From Shewanella oneidensis MR-1 (lineage in GTDB: Bacteria > Pseudomonadota > Gammaproteobacteria > Enterobacterales > Shewanellaceae), in the NCBI RefSeq assembly GCF_000146165.2, contig NC_004347.2:1240001-1304000 (forward strand): a stretch of DNA of 64,000 bases, read 5' to 3'. Below the pieces are notes generated by a model. It was not told where the DNA came from and made no database searches. It saw nothing but the letters and a program-made list of their open reading frames with translations. Numbering within the stretch: position 1 is the first letter of the stretch; each line of letters opens with the position of its first letter. The position numbers and the translations under genes are program-made. Of this stretch, positions 20,837 through 30,673 are shown in pieces.

Positions 20837-20899
20837 CTGACTCGGAAATAGGTTGATTAACAACATAATTAAAAAGTGTTAACAATAGGGTGATGGTTA

Positions 20900-22198
20900 A
20901 TGAATATATTGATGAGCTTAGTAGGGGTGGTCGTCCTACTTGCGATAGGTTTCCTCCTATCGAATAACAAAAAAGCAATTAATTTACGTACAGTGGGTGG
21001 AGCATTAGCCATCCAGGCTGCCTTCGGTGGTTTTGTACTGTACGTTCCTGTCGGTAAAGACATTCTGAAAGGTATGTCTGACGCTGTTTCTAGCGTTATC
21101 GGTTTTGCACAAAACGGTATCGGCTTCCTGTTTGGTGATTTAGCTAACTTCAAACTTGGCTTTATCTTCGCTGTAAACGTGTTACCAGTTATCGTGTTCT
21201 TCTCTTCTCTGATCGCCGTTCTGTACTACTTAGGCGTCATGCAGTGGATCATCCGTATCATCGGTGGTGGTCTGCAAAAAGCATTAGGCACAAGCCGTAC
21301 TGAATCTATGTCTGCGACTGCTAACATCTTCGTTGGTCAAACTGAAGCGCCGTTAGTAGTTCGGCCATTCATTCCTACTATGACTCAATCAGAACTGTTT
21401 GCGGTCATGGTCGGTGGTTTAGCTTCTATTGCAGGTTCTGTACTTGCTGGTTACGCGCAAATGGGCGTGCCTATTGAGTTCTTAGTTGCTGCATCGTTCA
21501 TGGCGGCACCAGGTGGTCTATTAATGGCTAAGCTGATGCACCCAGAAACTGAAGTTGCTAAAAACGATATGGATGAGTTACCAGAAGATCCTGATAAACC
21601 AGCTAACGTATTAGATGCTGCTGCTGCGGGTGCTTCATCAGGTATGCACTTAGCCTTAAACGTGGGTGCAATGTTGTTAGCCTTCGTCGGTTTGATCGCG
21701 ATGATCAACGGTATCATCGGTGGTGTAGGTGGTTGGTTTGGTGTTGAAGGTTTAACACTGGAACTGATCCTTGGCTATGTGTTTATGCCTTTAGCATTCC
21801 TTATCGGTGTGCCTTGGAACGAAGCGTTAGTCGCAGGTTCTTTCATTGGTCAAAAGATCATTGTTAACGAATTTGTAGCCTACTTAAACTTCGCGCCTTA
21901 CATCTCTGAGGCTGCAACCGCTTGTACATCAGTTGCTGCTGAAGTGGTTAAAGGAAGCTTACCGTTATGTGTTGCTGAGACTCAAGCTGTGATGACATCT
22001 AGAACGCAAGCGATTGTTTCGTTTGCACTGTGTGGATTCGCGAACTTGTCTTCTATCGCAATTCTGCTCGGTGGTTTAGGTGCAATGGCACCAAACCGTC
22101 GCCATGATTTAGCTAAGATGGGGATTCGTGCGGTTATCGCTGGCTCTCTTGCTAACTTAATGAGTGCAACTATTGCGGGTCTGTTCTTAGCTATCTAA
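20900..22198 (+). CDS. nupC: NupC-type concentrative nucleoside transporter
   Basis: NupC-family (CNT) carriers import nucleosides with H+ or Na+ across the inner membrane. The 432-residue protein is very hydrophobic with about ten helices and shows the family blocks [38 protein letters not shown] and [20 protein letters not shown], and a C-terminal [18 protein letters not shown]. It lies upstream of the outer-membrane channel ompK and the deo catabolic genes, all on one strand, so a nucleoside substrate is strongly supported. Confidence 0.95.
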   Translation: MNILMSLVGVVVLLAIGFLLSNNKKAINLRTVGGALAIQAAFGGFVLYVPVGKDILKGMSDAVSSVIGFAQNGIGFLFGDLANFKLGFIFAVNVLPVIVFFSSLIAVLYYLGVMQWIIRIIGGGLQKALGTSRTESMSATANIFVGQTEAPLVVRPFIPTMTQSELFAVMVGGLASIAGSVLAGYAQMGVPIEFLVAASFMAAPGGLLMAKLMHPETEVAKNDMDELPEDPDKPANVLDAAAAGASSGMHLALNVGAMLLAFVGLIAMINGIIGGVGGWFGVEGLTLELILGYVFMPLAFLIGVPWNEALVAGSFIGQKIIVNEFVAYLNFAPYISEAATACTSVAAEVVKGSLPLCVAETQAVMTSRTQAIVSFALCGFANLSSIAILLGGLGAMAPNRRHDLAKMGIRAVIAGSLANLMSATIAGLFLAI

Positions 22199-22211
22199 GC
22201 ATAGAAACGTA

Positions 22212-22260
22212 GGGGAGCTCCTCCCCGATAACTAGGTCCTGGCCATGCAGGACTGGACCT
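22212..22260 (+). other. Structured region after nupC
   Basis: GGGGAG/CTCCCC (22212-22226) forms a small hairpin. Next, AGGTCC (22234-22239) can pair with GGACCT (22255-22260), while the overlapping GTCCTG can pair with CAGGAC inside it. No T-tract follows, so it is not a simple terminator; it may protect the mRNA end. The rest of the 330-base gap holds the ompK promoter. Confidence 0.45.
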
Positions 22261-22443
22261 AAGTTAATTCAACCATTTTCCAGTAGTGAATATTTCCCGA
22301 TTGTATTCTCCAGATGACAGCTAAACTTTAGCTGTGATGCTGCAAATTGTCGTGATGTACGGCTAAGTTAATTAGACGTAAACAATAGGTCGCGACTTTG
22401 TTCACAATTAAGAATTTTGTGTTTGTGATTTTACGCTAGATTA

Positions 22444-22471
22444 TTGAGATTTTTTTTAATCGAGGTAGAAT
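22444..22471 (+). promoter_or_regulatory. Promoter of ompK
   Basis: TTGAGA (22444-22449) and TAGAAT (22466-22471) with 16-base spacing make a good sigma-70 promoter, giving a leader of about 55 bases. The leader contains the hairpin GCTACC/GGTAGC (22492-22509) just before the ribosome site. Confidence 0.6.
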
Positions 22472-22531
22472 GCGAGCGCCACAAAAAGAACGCTACCCAA
22501 GACGGTAGCAACCAAAATAATGGGGTTGATG

Positions 22532-23383
22532 ATGAAAAACGTTAAAACTTTAGCTTTAGCTGCTACTGCTGTAGCTGCAATCTCTGGTAACGCATTTGCT
22601 GCTGATCGTTCTGACCTACGTGCAGGCGATCACAGCTGGATGCAGTTCAACGCTATGTATGCAGTAAACGAACTGCCTCGTGATGGCTCTACTGATAACG
22701 GTCACGATTACCTAGAGATGGAATTTGGTGGACGTGCTGGTGTTGTTGATCTATACGGTTATGTTGATGTGTTCAACGTAACTAACCGTGATTACGGTGA
22801 CAAAGCTGCTGGTAGTGGTAAAAGCAAATTATTCATGAAATTTGCTCCACGTTTCTCACTTGATGCTATCACTGGCATGGATCTTTCTGTTGGTCCTATT
22901 CAAGAAGTTTATTTTTCAACTTTATTTAACTGGGATGACAGAATTGGTGAGGGTGTAAACTCTACATTCTGGGGTCTAGGTGCTGACGTTATGGTTCCAT
23001 GGCTAGGCAAAACTGGCATGAATTTATACGCTTACTATGATCTGAACGGTAAAGATTGGAACGGCTACCAATTTTCTATGAACTGGTTCAAACCAGTTGT
23101 TAACTTCGATAATGGCAGTTTTATTGCTTTCCAAGGCTATGTTGATTATCAGTTCGGTGCTGATGAAGTTAATGCTTATGATGCCAATGGTCAGTACGTA
23201 AACACTACATTTACTTCTAATGGTGGTGCTGCATACTTCGGTCTGCACTGGCATTCAGATAACTATGCGCTTGGTTATGGCCTGAAAGCCTATAACGATG
23301 TTTATTTGCTGAAGGATGAAGGAACATTTGGTTTAGAAACTAAAGGTTTCGCTCACTACTTCACTGCAACTTACAAGTTCTAA
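22532..23383 (+). CDS. ompK: OmpK/Tsx-family outer-membrane nucleoside channel
   Basis: Tsx/OmpK proteins are 12-stranded outer-membrane barrels that pass nucleosides. From the ATG at 22532 the precursor has 283 residues, with a signal peptide cleaved after GNAFA (residue 23). GGGG lies 6 bases upstream; the in-frame ATG at 22520 is too early. The mature part is rich in aromatic residues and alternating beta strands (DHSWMQFNAMYAVNELP, EMEFGGRAGVVDLYGY) and ends in phenylalanine (TATYKF), the signal for barrel assembly. It fits between nupC and deoCABD as the outer-membrane entry step. Confidence 0.92.
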   Translation: MKNVKTLALAATAVAAISGNAFAADRSDLRAGDHSWMQFNAMYAVNELPRDGSTDNGHDYLEMEFGGRAGVVDLYGYVDVFNVTNRDYGDKAAGSGKSKLFMKFAPRFSLDAITGMDLSVGPIQEVYFSTLFNWDDRIGEGVNSTFWGLGADVMVPWLGKTGMNLYAYYDLNGKDWNGYQFSMNWFKPVVNFDNGSFIAFQGYVDYQFGADEVNAYDANGQYVNTTFTSNGGAAYFGLHWHSDNYALGYGLKAYNDVYLLKDEGTFGLETKGFAHYFTATYKF

Positions 23384-23396
23384 TTTCTTGTAAGAC

Positions 23397-23428
23397 TAAT
23401 GGAGCCGCGATGGTGGCTCCATTTTTTA
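23397..23428 (+). terminator. Terminator after ompK
   Basis: AATGGAGCC (23398-23406) pairs with GGCTCCATT (23415-23423) over an 8-base loop and is followed by a T run. Confidence 0.85.
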
Positions 23429-23661
23429 TGTGTCATGAATCTTTATCTAAACCCATTTATTATTTTGAGCAGTGCGTTTATATAAAGGTTTGTGTTTTTC
23501 TCGCGCTAAAACGGATTTTTCGCGGAAAAGTAGGAACAAGATATTATTCGTCTCCTCCTCTTCCGGTCTTCAAGGATTCAAGTCGTGATCACTTATAGTT
23601 AATTTAAGTGTCAGGATGCGTATGTATTATGCATAGGCAAGATTGAATACCTAATAATCAT

Positions 23662-23759
23662 GTAATTTGCCCTACACAAATTACTCGGCATCGCCTGAAG
23701 GCCCGGCCATATAAAAATAATCAAAATAAAGCCACCTCTAAGCGTTGCTTATAAGCGAC
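23662..23759 (+). promoter_or_regulatory. Regulatory region upstream of deoC with two inverted repeats
   Basis: The 370-base gap before deoC holds GTAATTTG (23662-23669) and CAAATTAC (23677-23684), a perfect 8-7-8 inverted repeat, and GTTGCTTATAAGCGAC (23744-23759), a near-perfect palindrome with a perfect 10-base core GCTTATAAGC. Both look like repressor or activator sites for the deo genes; the second overlaps a TATAAG that could be part of a -10 box. No tRNA or small gene is seen in the remainder. Confidence 0.5.
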
Positions 23760-23796
23760 TGATTTCTTTTATTTGTTTTTATTTTGGAGAGCTATA

Positions 23797-24567
23797 ATGA
23801 CTGATTTAAAAAAAGCAGCACAACGCGCCATCGAACTTATGGATTTAACTACCCTAAATGATGACGATACCGATCAGAAAGTGATCGATTTGTGTCACAA
23901 AGCTGTGACGCCTGCAGGCAACACCGCTGCTATCTGTATTTATCCTCGATTTATTCCTATCGCACGTAAAACTCTTGATGAACTGGGTGCTGAAGATATT
24001 CAAATCGCCACTGTTACTAACTTCCCACACGGTAATGATGATATTGCTATCGCCGTATTAGAAACCCGTGCAGCCGTTGCCTATGGTGCCGATGAAGTGG
24101 ACGTGGTATTCCCATACCGCGCGCTGATGGAAGGCAACGAAACTGTCGGATATGAGTTAGTCAAAGCCTGTAAGGAAGCCTGTGGTGAAGTATTACTGAA
24201 AGTGATCATCGAATCTGGCGTATTAGCCGATCCAGTGCTTATTCGCCGCGCCTCTGAGCTTTCTATCGAAGCAGGTGCCGACTTTATTAAGACTTCAACA
24301 GGTAAAGTGCCTGTGAATGCGACCTTGGAAGCGGCTGAAATCATGCTCACAGTGATCAGTGAAAAGAACACCAAAGTCGGCTTTAAGCCTGCCGGTGGTG
24401 TACGTGATGCCGCTCAAGCGGCTGAGTTTTTAGGTGTGGCTGAGCGTATTCTGGGGGCTGATTGGGTGTCTCCACGCACCTTTAGATTTGGTGCTTCAAG
24501 CTTGCTCAACAGCTTGCTACACACGCTAGAATTAGCCGATGCGCCTAAGCGGACTCAAGGCTATTAA
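23797..24567 (+). CDS. deoC: Deoxyribose-phosphate aldolase
   Basis: DeoC splits 2-deoxyribose-5-phosphate into glyceraldehyde-3-phosphate and acetaldehyde. The ATG at 23797, with GGAGAG 6 bases upstream, gives 256 residues (E. coli 259), opening [20 protein letters not shown]. The Schiff-base lysine lies in [10 protein letters not shown] and the proton-relay lysine in [11 protein letters not shown]. Other blocks are [17 protein letters not shown] and NFPHGNDD. It is the first gene of deoCABD. Confidence 0.97.
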   Translation: MTDLKKAAQRAIELMDLTTLNDDDTDQKVIDLCHKAVTPAGNTAAICIYPRFIPIARKTLDELGAEDIQIATVTNFPHGNDDIAIAVLETRAAVAYGADEVDVVFPYRALMEGNETVGYELVKACKEACGEVLLKVIIESGVLADPVLIRRASELSIEAGADFIKTSTGKVPVNATLEAAEIMLTVISEKNTKVGFKPAGGVRDAAQAAEFLGVAERILGADWVSPRTFRFGASSLLNSLLHTLELADAPKRTQGY

Positions 24568-24640
24568 TCGAGAGTTGATCAACGATTAATACTAAAATCG
24601 TATATCGAAACTAATTAAGTGTGACCTAAATCTAGTTGGG

Positions 24641-24693
24641 AACATCAAAACTTCGATAGCATGTAATTGTAATATTGCTACAGTTTTGATGTT
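24641..24693 (+). other. Large stem-loop between deoC and deoA
   Basis: AACATCAAAACT (24641-24652) and AGTTTTGATGTT (24682-24693) are perfect 12-base complements. Inside, TAGCA (24657-24661) pairs with TGCTA (24676-24680). No T-tract follows. In RNA this would be a stable 53-base hairpin, perhaps for processing or stability of the deoC end; as DNA it could bind a regulator. Confidence 0.75.
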
Positions 24694-24751
24694 TCATTGC
24701 AAAGCTAAATAACAAATATGTTGTATTAGTATTTAGCTTGGAGGCAGTATC

Positions 24752-26083
24752 ATGTTTCTAGCTCAAGAAATTATACGTAAGAAACGCAATGGGTTAGTCT
24801 TAAGTGCCGAAGAGATACAGTTCTTCGTTAAGGGCATAACCACCAATGCAGTGTCGGAAGGACAGATCGCCGCATTAGGCATGGCAGTGTATTTTAATGA
24901 CATGAATATGGATGAAAGAATCGCTTTGACCACGGCAATGCGCGATTCTGGCACTGTACTCAATTGGCAATCACTCAATCTTAATGGCCCTGTTATCGAT
25001 AAACACAGCACTGGTGGTGTCGGTGATGTGATTAGTCTTATGCTCGGCCCCATGGCGGCTGCTTGTGGTGGCTATGTACCGATGATTTCGGGTCGTGGCC
25101 TCGGTCATACTGGCGGTACGCTCGATAAGTTTGATGCAATTCCCGGTTACCAAACTGAACCTTCGAGTGAATTGTTCCGCAAAGTGGTAAAAGATGTCGG
25201 TGTGGCGATTATTGGGCAAACTGGTGATCTCGTCCCCGCCGATAAACGTTTCTACTCCATCCGTGACAACACTGCTACCGTCGAATCCATCTCCCTCATT
25301 ACCGCCTCTATTCTCTCTAAGAAATTAGCTTGTAGTCTCGATGCATTGGCGATGGACGTCAAAGTCGGTAGTGGCGCATTTATGCCGACTTACGAAGCCT
25401 CTGAAGAGCTTGCTCGCAGCATCGCTGCGGTAGCCAATGGCGCTGGCACTAAAACCACAGCTTTACTCACCGACATGAACCAAGTATTAGCTTCATGTGC
25501 GGGTAATGCACTTGAAGTAAAAGAAGCCATCGACTTCTTAACCGGCGCTTACCGTAATCCTCGTCTTTACGCTGTGACTATGGGGCTTTGTGCCGAGATG
25601 TTACTCCTAGGTGGCCTAGCTACCGATGAAGCGGATGCCCGTGCCAAGTTAAACCGCGTATTAGATAACGGCCGCGCTGCCGAGATCTTCGGCAAGATGG
25701 TTTCTGGCCTCGGCGGTCCCGTTGATTTTGTCGAAAATTACAGTAAGTACTTACCGCAATCGCAAATTATTCGTCCGGTATTTGCCGATACTCAAGGTTA
25801 TGCTCACAGCATGGATACCCGTGAGCTTGGTTTAGCCGTGGTGACCTTAGGTGGCGGCCGCCGTAAACCTGGTGATGAGCTAGACTACAGTGTTGGTCTG
25901 ACTCAAGTGTGTGCCCTAGGTGATAAGATTGATGCTTCTACACCGATTGCAGTGATCCACGCGCAATCCGAAGAAGCCTTTGCGCAGGCCGAAGACGCGG
26001 TGAAAAAAGCGATTCATATTGATGAAATCGCTCCAGAAAAAACACCTGAGATCTATGCTTATATTCGAGCAACGGATCTTTAA
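24752..26083 (+). CDS. deoA: Thymidine phosphorylase
   Basis: DeoA cleaves thymidine with phosphate to thymine and deoxyribose-1-phosphate. The 443-residue protein (E. coli 440) has the family signature and phosphate loop: [38 protein letters not shown], and [26 protein letters not shown] lies about 7 bases before the ATG. deoB starts 9 bases after its stop. Confidence 0.97.
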   Translation: MFLAQEIIRKKRNGLVLSAEEIQFFVKGITTNAVSEGQIAALGMAVYFNDMNMDERIALTTAMRDSGTVLNWQSLNLNGPVIDKHSTGGVGDVISLMLGPMAAACGGYVPMISGRGLGHTGGTLDKFDAIPGYQTEPSSELFRKVVKDVGVAIIGQTGDLVPADKRFYSIRDNTATVESISLITASILSKKLACSLDALAMDVKVGSGAFMPTYEASEELARSIAAVANGAGTKTTALLTDMNQVLASCAGNALEVKEAIDFLTGAYRNPRLYAVTMGLCAEMLLLGGLATDEADARAKLNRVLDNGRAAEIFGKMVSGLGGPVDFVENYSKYLPQSQIIRPVFADTQGYAHSMDTRELGLAVVTLGGGRRKPGDELDYSVGLTQVCALGDKIDASTPIAVIHAQSEEAFAQAEDAVKKAIHIDEIAPEKTPEIYAYIRATDL

Positions 26084-26092
26084 GGAAGAATT

Positions 26093-27307
26093 ATGAAACG
26101 TACAGTTATAATGATGTTGGATTCCTTTGGCGTGGGCGCTGCTGGCGATGCCGCCAAGTTTGGTGATGTCGGTTCTGATACTTTTGGGCATATCGCAAAG
26201 GCGTGTGCTGAAGGTAAAGCGGATACTGGTCGTAAAGGCCCATTAGCTCTGCCAAACTTGGCCCGTTTAGGGTTAGCCCATGCGGCGATGGAGAGTACTG
26301 GGGCGTTTGCACCAGGCTTTGCCGACAATGTTGACTTGATTGGTGCCTATGGCCATGCTCAGGAATTAAGTTCGGGTAAAGATACCCCGAGCGGTCACTG
26401 GGAAATGGCGGGAGTACCCGTATTATTCGAATGGGGCTATTTTAGCGAGCACCAAAACTCATTCCCTAAAGAACTGACCGATAAGATTTTAGCCCGTGCA
26501 GGACTCGATGGCTTTTTAGGTAACTGCCATGCTTCTGGTACTACTATTCTGGAAGAATTAGGCGAAGAGCACATGCGCTCTGGCAAGCCAATTTTTTACA
26601 CCTCGGCAGATTCTGTATTCCAGATTGCCTGCCATGAAGGCACATTTGGGTTAGAAAACCTATATCGTCTTTGCGAAATCGCCCGTGAAGAGTTAGAACC
26701 TTATAACATTGGCCGCGTGATTGCGCGTCCATTCGATGGCACAGGCCCAAGCGACTTTGCTCGTACTGGTAACCGTAAGGATTACTCGCTTGAGCCACCA
26801 GCGAAGACAGTGTTAGATAAGTTAAAAGCCGCCGGTGGCGAAGTGGTGAGTGTGGGCAAGATTGCCGACATTTATGCTTACTGTGGTATTACCAAAAAGG
26901 TGAAGGCAAACGGTTTAGAAGCGTTATTTGATGCGACTTTAGCCGAAGTGAAATCTGCGGGTGAAAATACTATTGTATTCACGAACTTTGTGGATTTTGA
27001 CTCCCATTATGGCCACCGCCGTGATGTGGCGGGTTATGCGAAAGGATTAGAGTATTTCGATGCTCGCTTACCTGAAATGCTCGCACTGTTGGATGAAGAC
27101 GATTTGTTAATTCTCACCGCTGATCATGGCTGTGATCCTACTTGGCAAGGTACAGATCATACCCGTGAATATGTGCCAGTATTGGCGTATGGCGCAGGAT
27201 TAAAAGCAGGTTCGTTAGGTCGTCGTAATAGTTTTGCTGATATCGGCCAATCTATCGCGAGCTATTTCAAGCTTGAGCCGATGGAATACGGTGAGTCGTT
27301 TATCTAG
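26093..27307 (+). CDS. deoB: Phosphopentomutase
   Basis: DeoB converts (deoxy)ribose-1-phosphate to the 5-phosphate, linking the phosphorylases to DeoC. The 404 residues (E. coli 407) belong to the alkaline phosphatase-like metalloenzyme superfamily: metal-binding [11 protein letters not shown] at the N-terminus, [13 protein letters not shown], the conserved threonine region [11 protein letters not shown], and the C-terminal [12 protein letters not shown] and TDHTREYVP. An AAGGAAG ribosome site precedes the ATG. Confidence 0.97.
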   Translation: MKRTVIMMLDSFGVGAAGDAAKFGDVGSDTFGHIAKACAEGKADTGRKGPLALPNLARLGLAHAAMESTGAFAPGFADNVDLIGAYGHAQELSSGKDTPSGHWEMAGVPVLFEWGYFSEHQNSFPKELTDKILARAGLDGFLGNCHASGTTILEELGEEHMRSGKPIFYTSADSVFQIACHEGTFGLENLYRLCEIAREELEPYNIGRVIARPFDGTGPSDFARTGNRKDYSLEPPAKTVLDKLKAAGGEVVSVGKIADIYAYCGITKKVKANGLEALFDATLAEVKSAGENTIVFTNFVDFDSHYGHRRDVAGYAKGLEYFDARLPEMLALLDEDDLLILTADHGCDPTWQGTDHTREYVPVLAYGAGLKAGSLGRRNSFADIGQSIASYFKLEPMEYGESFI

Positions 27308-27330
27308 ATAAACGTGCAGGATCTTGATTT

Positions 27331-27351
27331 GGCGGCCAGCATTGGGCCGCC
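27331..27351 (+). other. GC-rich hairpin between deoB and deoD
   Basis: GGCGGCC (27331-27337) pairs perfectly with GGCCGCC (27345-27351) over a 7-base loop. No T-tract follows, so it probably blocks exonucleases or tunes deoD expression within the operon. Confidence 0.65.
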
Positions 27352-27398
27352 AGTAAACAAAGACTTAAGTCTTAATAAAATAAACAGGGGTTATTTCG

Positions 27399-28109
27399 AT
27401 GGCAACACCACACATTAATGCTGTAGAGGGCGCATTCGCTGAGACAGTTTTGTTTCCTGGCGATCCATTACGTGCAAAATATATTGCTGAAACATTCTTA
27501 GAAAATGTTGAGCAAGTGACTGATGTTCGCAACATGCTAGGTTTTACCGGTACTTACAAGGGTAAACGTATTTCTGTGATGGGTTCTGGCATGGGTATTC
27601 CTTCATGCTCAATCTATGCAACTGAATTAATTAAAGATTATGGCGTTAAAAACCTGATCCGTGTTGGCACTTGTGGCGCAATAAGCACAGACGTTAAAGT
27701 GCGCGATGTGATCATCGGTATGGGGGCATGTACTGATTCGCAAGTAAACCGTTTACGTTTTAAAGGCCAAGATTTCGCGGCTATCGCGAACTATGAGCTG
27801 ATGAATGCTGTGATTGAATCTGCCAAAGTCAAAGGCACTAAGATCCGTGTGGGTAACGTATTCTCTGCTGATCTGTTCTACACGCCAGATCCACAAATGT
27901 TTGACGTAATGGAAAAAATGGGTGTGCTAGGGGTAGAAATGGAAGCCGCTGGTTTATACGGTGTTGCCCATGAGTTCGGTGCTCGCGCACTGTGTGTGGT
28001 AACGGTATCTGACCATATCCGTACTGGCGAAAAGACGACTTCAGAAGAGCGTCAAACCACGTTCAACGATATGATCGTGATGACTTTAGACGCTGCGATT
28101 ACGCTGTAA
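27399..28109 (+). CDS. deoD: Purine nucleoside phosphorylase, DeoD type
   Basis: DeoD splits purine (deoxy)nucleosides with phosphate to the base and (deoxy)ribose-1-phosphate, acting as a hexamer. The 236 residues carry [32 protein letters not shown], the active-site [15 protein letters not shown], and [11 protein letters not shown] and the catalytic Asp region [19 protein letters not shown] ribosome site precedes the ATG. It ends the deo operon and a strong terminator follows. Confidence 0.97.
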   Translation: MATPHINAVEGAFAETVLFPGDPLRAKYIAETFLENVEQVTDVRNMLGFTGTYKGKRISVMGSGMGIPSCSIYATELIKDYGVKNLIRVGTCGAISTDVKVRDVIIGMGACTDSQVNRLRFKGQDFAAIANYELMNAVIESAKVKGTKIRVGNVFSADLFYTPDPQMFDVMEKMGVLGVEMEAAGLYGVAHEFGARALCVVTVSDHIRTGEKTTSEERQTTFNDMIVMTLDAAITL

Positions 28110-28128
28110 TCAGCCACTCCAAGACTCA

Positions 28129-28160
28129 TCAAAAAGGGTTCGCATTGCGAACCCTTTTTT
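28129..28160 (+). terminator. Terminator after deoD
   Basis: AAAAAGGGTTCGC and GCGAACCCTTTTT form a long perfect stem over ATT, followed by T residues. Its A-rich left flank lets it work for the opposite strand too. Confidence 0.9.
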
Positions 28161-28276
28161 ATTGCTCTGTTATCTTTTAGATGAGCCAACTTAACTGTGC
28201 TGCTGAATGTACGATGGACAATTCTGTAATGCGGCGCTGAACCAAAGACGCTTCAGTTTGACCAGAGACGCTTCAA

Positions 28277-29572
28277 TTAACCCGTTGAGTCAGTGTCTAA
28301 ATCGCTCGGTTGAACAGGGGCTTTATCTGTGGTGGATTTCGCCGTATTGGTCTTTACTCGGCGTACCGATTTTACCTTAGGTTTATTCGGCATTGGCACT
28401 GAGGTTTGCGGCTCGGTCGCCGAAGCTGCTTGGTCCGCCAGTGTTTTGGACTGCGTTTTAGACTGAGGTATTGTGTTAGATGATGACTCATCCTTTGCAC
28501 TCATCTCTGGTGTTATCTCAGCTTTCAACTCAGTATTCAAATCAGCTTTAAAATAAGTTTTAAAATCAGACGCTTGCTCTGGCGTTTGCTCTGATTCTTG
28601 CTCAAGCTCAGGTGCATCTTTTGTCTCTGTTATTGTTTTGGCTTTCTTCACTTTAAGTTGAATACTGGCTTGATTGCTATCTTCATCCGGCGACTTGCTG
28701 ACTGTAGCTTTCTCCAAAGGCTGATTGTCTTTGGTTTCTTTATTTTGTTCTGCCTCTTTGTTTTCTGTCGGCTTTTGAGCGGCTTCTTCGTCACTAGCGA
28801 TGACTTCATCCTGCTGTGCATCTTGATTATCCGCTGGGTTAGGTTCATCTGCCGCTTCGATCGCTTTTATGGCTTTATGCTTCTTAGGGTTTTTACGCAA
28901 TTTGGCTCGGGTTCGGCGACGGTCAAAATCGGCGCGTTTAAAAGATAAGGCGCGAGATAGCAACATACCAATTAGACCTGCAACCAGCAGCATTATTTGT
29001 TGCTGCTCCATATTCAGGTTATGAGCCTCTTTGATTTCATTAAAAAATAATTTGGTATCGAGTCTAACCTCGACATAGCCTAAATTTTTGCCATCCTGAA
29101 TAACGGGTTCCACATAGGGGGGATATTTACTCAGTAGTAAGCTCATTTCTTCGGATTCGGGATCTAACGCCTCGTTGGTCAGGCTTTGAGCGAAAGCTAA
29201 GCGTATACCTTGGTCGCTGAATATTGCTGCGGACATCACCTTAGGATCTTCAACTAGGGCGCTGGCGAGCCATTGGAGCTGTTCATCATTTTGCAATTGC
29301 AGGGCGGGTGCTGCGCTGTAGGCCGTTTGTTGCACGAGTAATCTGGCCATCTTTTGCGTTTGGGACTTTAGAAGCAACTGACCTTGTAGTAGGCTTGTCT
29401 GCCACAATTGCACTAAGCCTACCATCAAGGTCAGAGCAATGGCGATTTGGAGCAGTCTACTGATTTTATGGCTTTTCTTTAGCCCTTTAAGATATAACAC
29501 TTTGACCCTTAATAATGAGAGCGCTTGCCTAATCATAATTGATTCTGCGTGAGCCCGATAGCTGGAGAACAC
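28277..29572 (-). CDS. ytjB: YtjB/Smp-like membrane protein with long charged C-terminal extension
   Basis: The first 215 residues match the E. coli YtjB (Smp/AhpA) plan: a helix at about 42-64, a periplasmic domain (about 65-190, with NLGYVEVRLDT near its end) and a second helix at about 191-209. E. coli YtjB stops near 214; this one continues about 215 residues of Lys/Glu/Gln/Ser/Thr-rich, poorly structured sequence. The frame opens with a GTG at 29572, with AGGA close upstream; an ATG at 29536 is the alternative and would leave room for a promoter. It is divergent from serB with only 7 bases between the outermost starts, the same pairing as in E. coli. Function is unclear in the family. 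Confidence 0.85.
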   Translation of the reverse strand: MFSSYRAHAESIMIRQALSLLRVKVLYLKGLKKSHKISRLLQIAIALTLMVGLVQLWQTSLLQGQLLLKSQTQKMARLLVQQTAYSAAPALQLQNDEQLQWLASALVEDPKVMSAAIFSDQGIRLAFAQSLTNEALDPESEEMSLLLSKYPPYVEPVIQDGKNLGYVEVRLDTKLFFNEIKEAHNLNMEQQQIMLLVAGLIGMLLSRALSFKRADFDRRRTRAKLRKNPKKHKAIKAIEAADEPNPADNQDAQQDEVIASDEEAAQKPTENKEAEQNKETKDNQPLEKATVSKSPDEDSNQASIQLKVKKAKTITETKDAPELEQESEQTPEQASDFKTYFKADLNTELKAEITPEMSAKDESSSNTIPQSKTQSKTLADQAASATEPQTSVPMPNKPKVKSVRRVKTNTAKSTTDKAPVQPSDLDTDSTG

Positions 29573-29579
29573 GAGTCCT

Positions 29580-30572
29580 ATGGAAAGCTTGAACCAAAAT
29601 CCGCTGTTTGTATGGTTAGCTGCTAGCCCTTCACCTCGTTTTGAATATCAGGGGATCTGTTTCGAGGCTTATCAAGAATCGTCAATGCGGCCATCCCTGA
29701 GTCAATTTGCTATGCGTTTGATTTACGAAGATATCAGTCTTGAGGATGCCCTAGCGACTTGGATCGTCTCTCTGGCTAAAAGCCTCAAATTAACCTCGCT
29801 CTCCATCGCGCCTATACGCCGTCAAGTGGCGCTGCATTGTGTTGAGTTGGCACTTCCTGTAGAACCCACTGCCGAGTTGTTAGCTACATTTCCGCTGCAG
29901 GCAGAGTTACACCTTATTCGCGGCCCATTACCTCAACTGAGTAAACCTGGTTTGTTGGTGATGGATATGGATTCTACAGCGATTCAAATTGAATGTATTG
30001 ACGAACTTGCAGCGATGGCTGGGGTGGGAGAGCAAGTTGCGGCGATAACAGAGCGGGCGATGCAGGGCGAGCTGGATTTTGAGCAGAGTCTGCGCCAAAG
30101 GGTTGCCCAGCTTAAAGGTGCCGATGCCAAGATTATTCACACCCTGTGCGAGAGCTTGCCATTTATGCCCGGGCTAGAAGCTATGCTGGCGGAGCTTAAG
30201 TCCCATCATTGGCGTTTAGTGGTCGCATCAGGTGGCTTTACGCCATTTGTTGGGCATTTAAAACAATTACTCAATTTAGATGCTGCCTTTGCCAATGAGT
30301 TAGTGATTACAGACGGCAAGCTGGCGGGTACTGTAACGGGCAAAATCGTCGATGCGCAGTTTAAGGCCGATGTGGTCAGCCGTTGCAGCCAAGAATGGCA
30401 GATCCCTGCAGGGCAACGTGTAGCGATAGGCGATGGCGCGAATGATATCCCTATGGTGCAGGCGGCAGACTTTGGTATTGCCTTCCATGCTAAACCTAAA
30501 CTTGCAGCTGCGGCAGATGCGAGGATCCGTGGCTTGGACCTGCGGGTTTTACCTTATTTGTTACAGTTTTAA
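29580..30572 (+). CDS. serB: Phosphoserine phosphatase
   Basis: SerB removes phosphate from phosphoserine in the last step of serine synthesis. The 330-residue HAD-family protein has the nucleophile motif VMDMDSTAIQIECIDELA (Asp129 and Asp131), motif II in RLVVASGGFTPF, and motif III/IV in VAIGDGANDIPMVQAADFGI. The N-terminal 110 residues form the regulatory region typical of gamma-proteobacterial SerB. It is divergent from ytjB. Confidence 0.96.
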   Translation: MESLNQNPLFVWLAASPSPRFEYQGICFEAYQESSMRPSLSQFAMRLIYEDISLEDALATWIVSLAKSLKLTSLSIAPIRRQVALHCVELALPVEPTAELLATFPLQAELHLIRGPLPQLSKPGLLVMDMDSTAIQIECIDELAAMAGVGEQVAAITERAMQGELDFEQSLRQRVAQLKGADAKIIHTLCESLPFMPGLEAMLAELKSHHWRLVVASGGFTPFVGHLKQLLNLDAAFANELVITDGKLAGTVTGKIVDAQFKADVVSRCSQEWQIPAGQRVAIGDGANDIPMVQAADFGIAFHAKPKLAAAADARIRGLDLRVLPYLLQF

Positions 30573-30673
30573 GGTTTCTGTCGTCATTTGTACTGCTTGC
30601 ATTAGAGTAATAACTCTTGTTTTTTGAGGCTTAACTGGTAGTTTAGTGCTTATTAATGGACTACCAGTGATTT

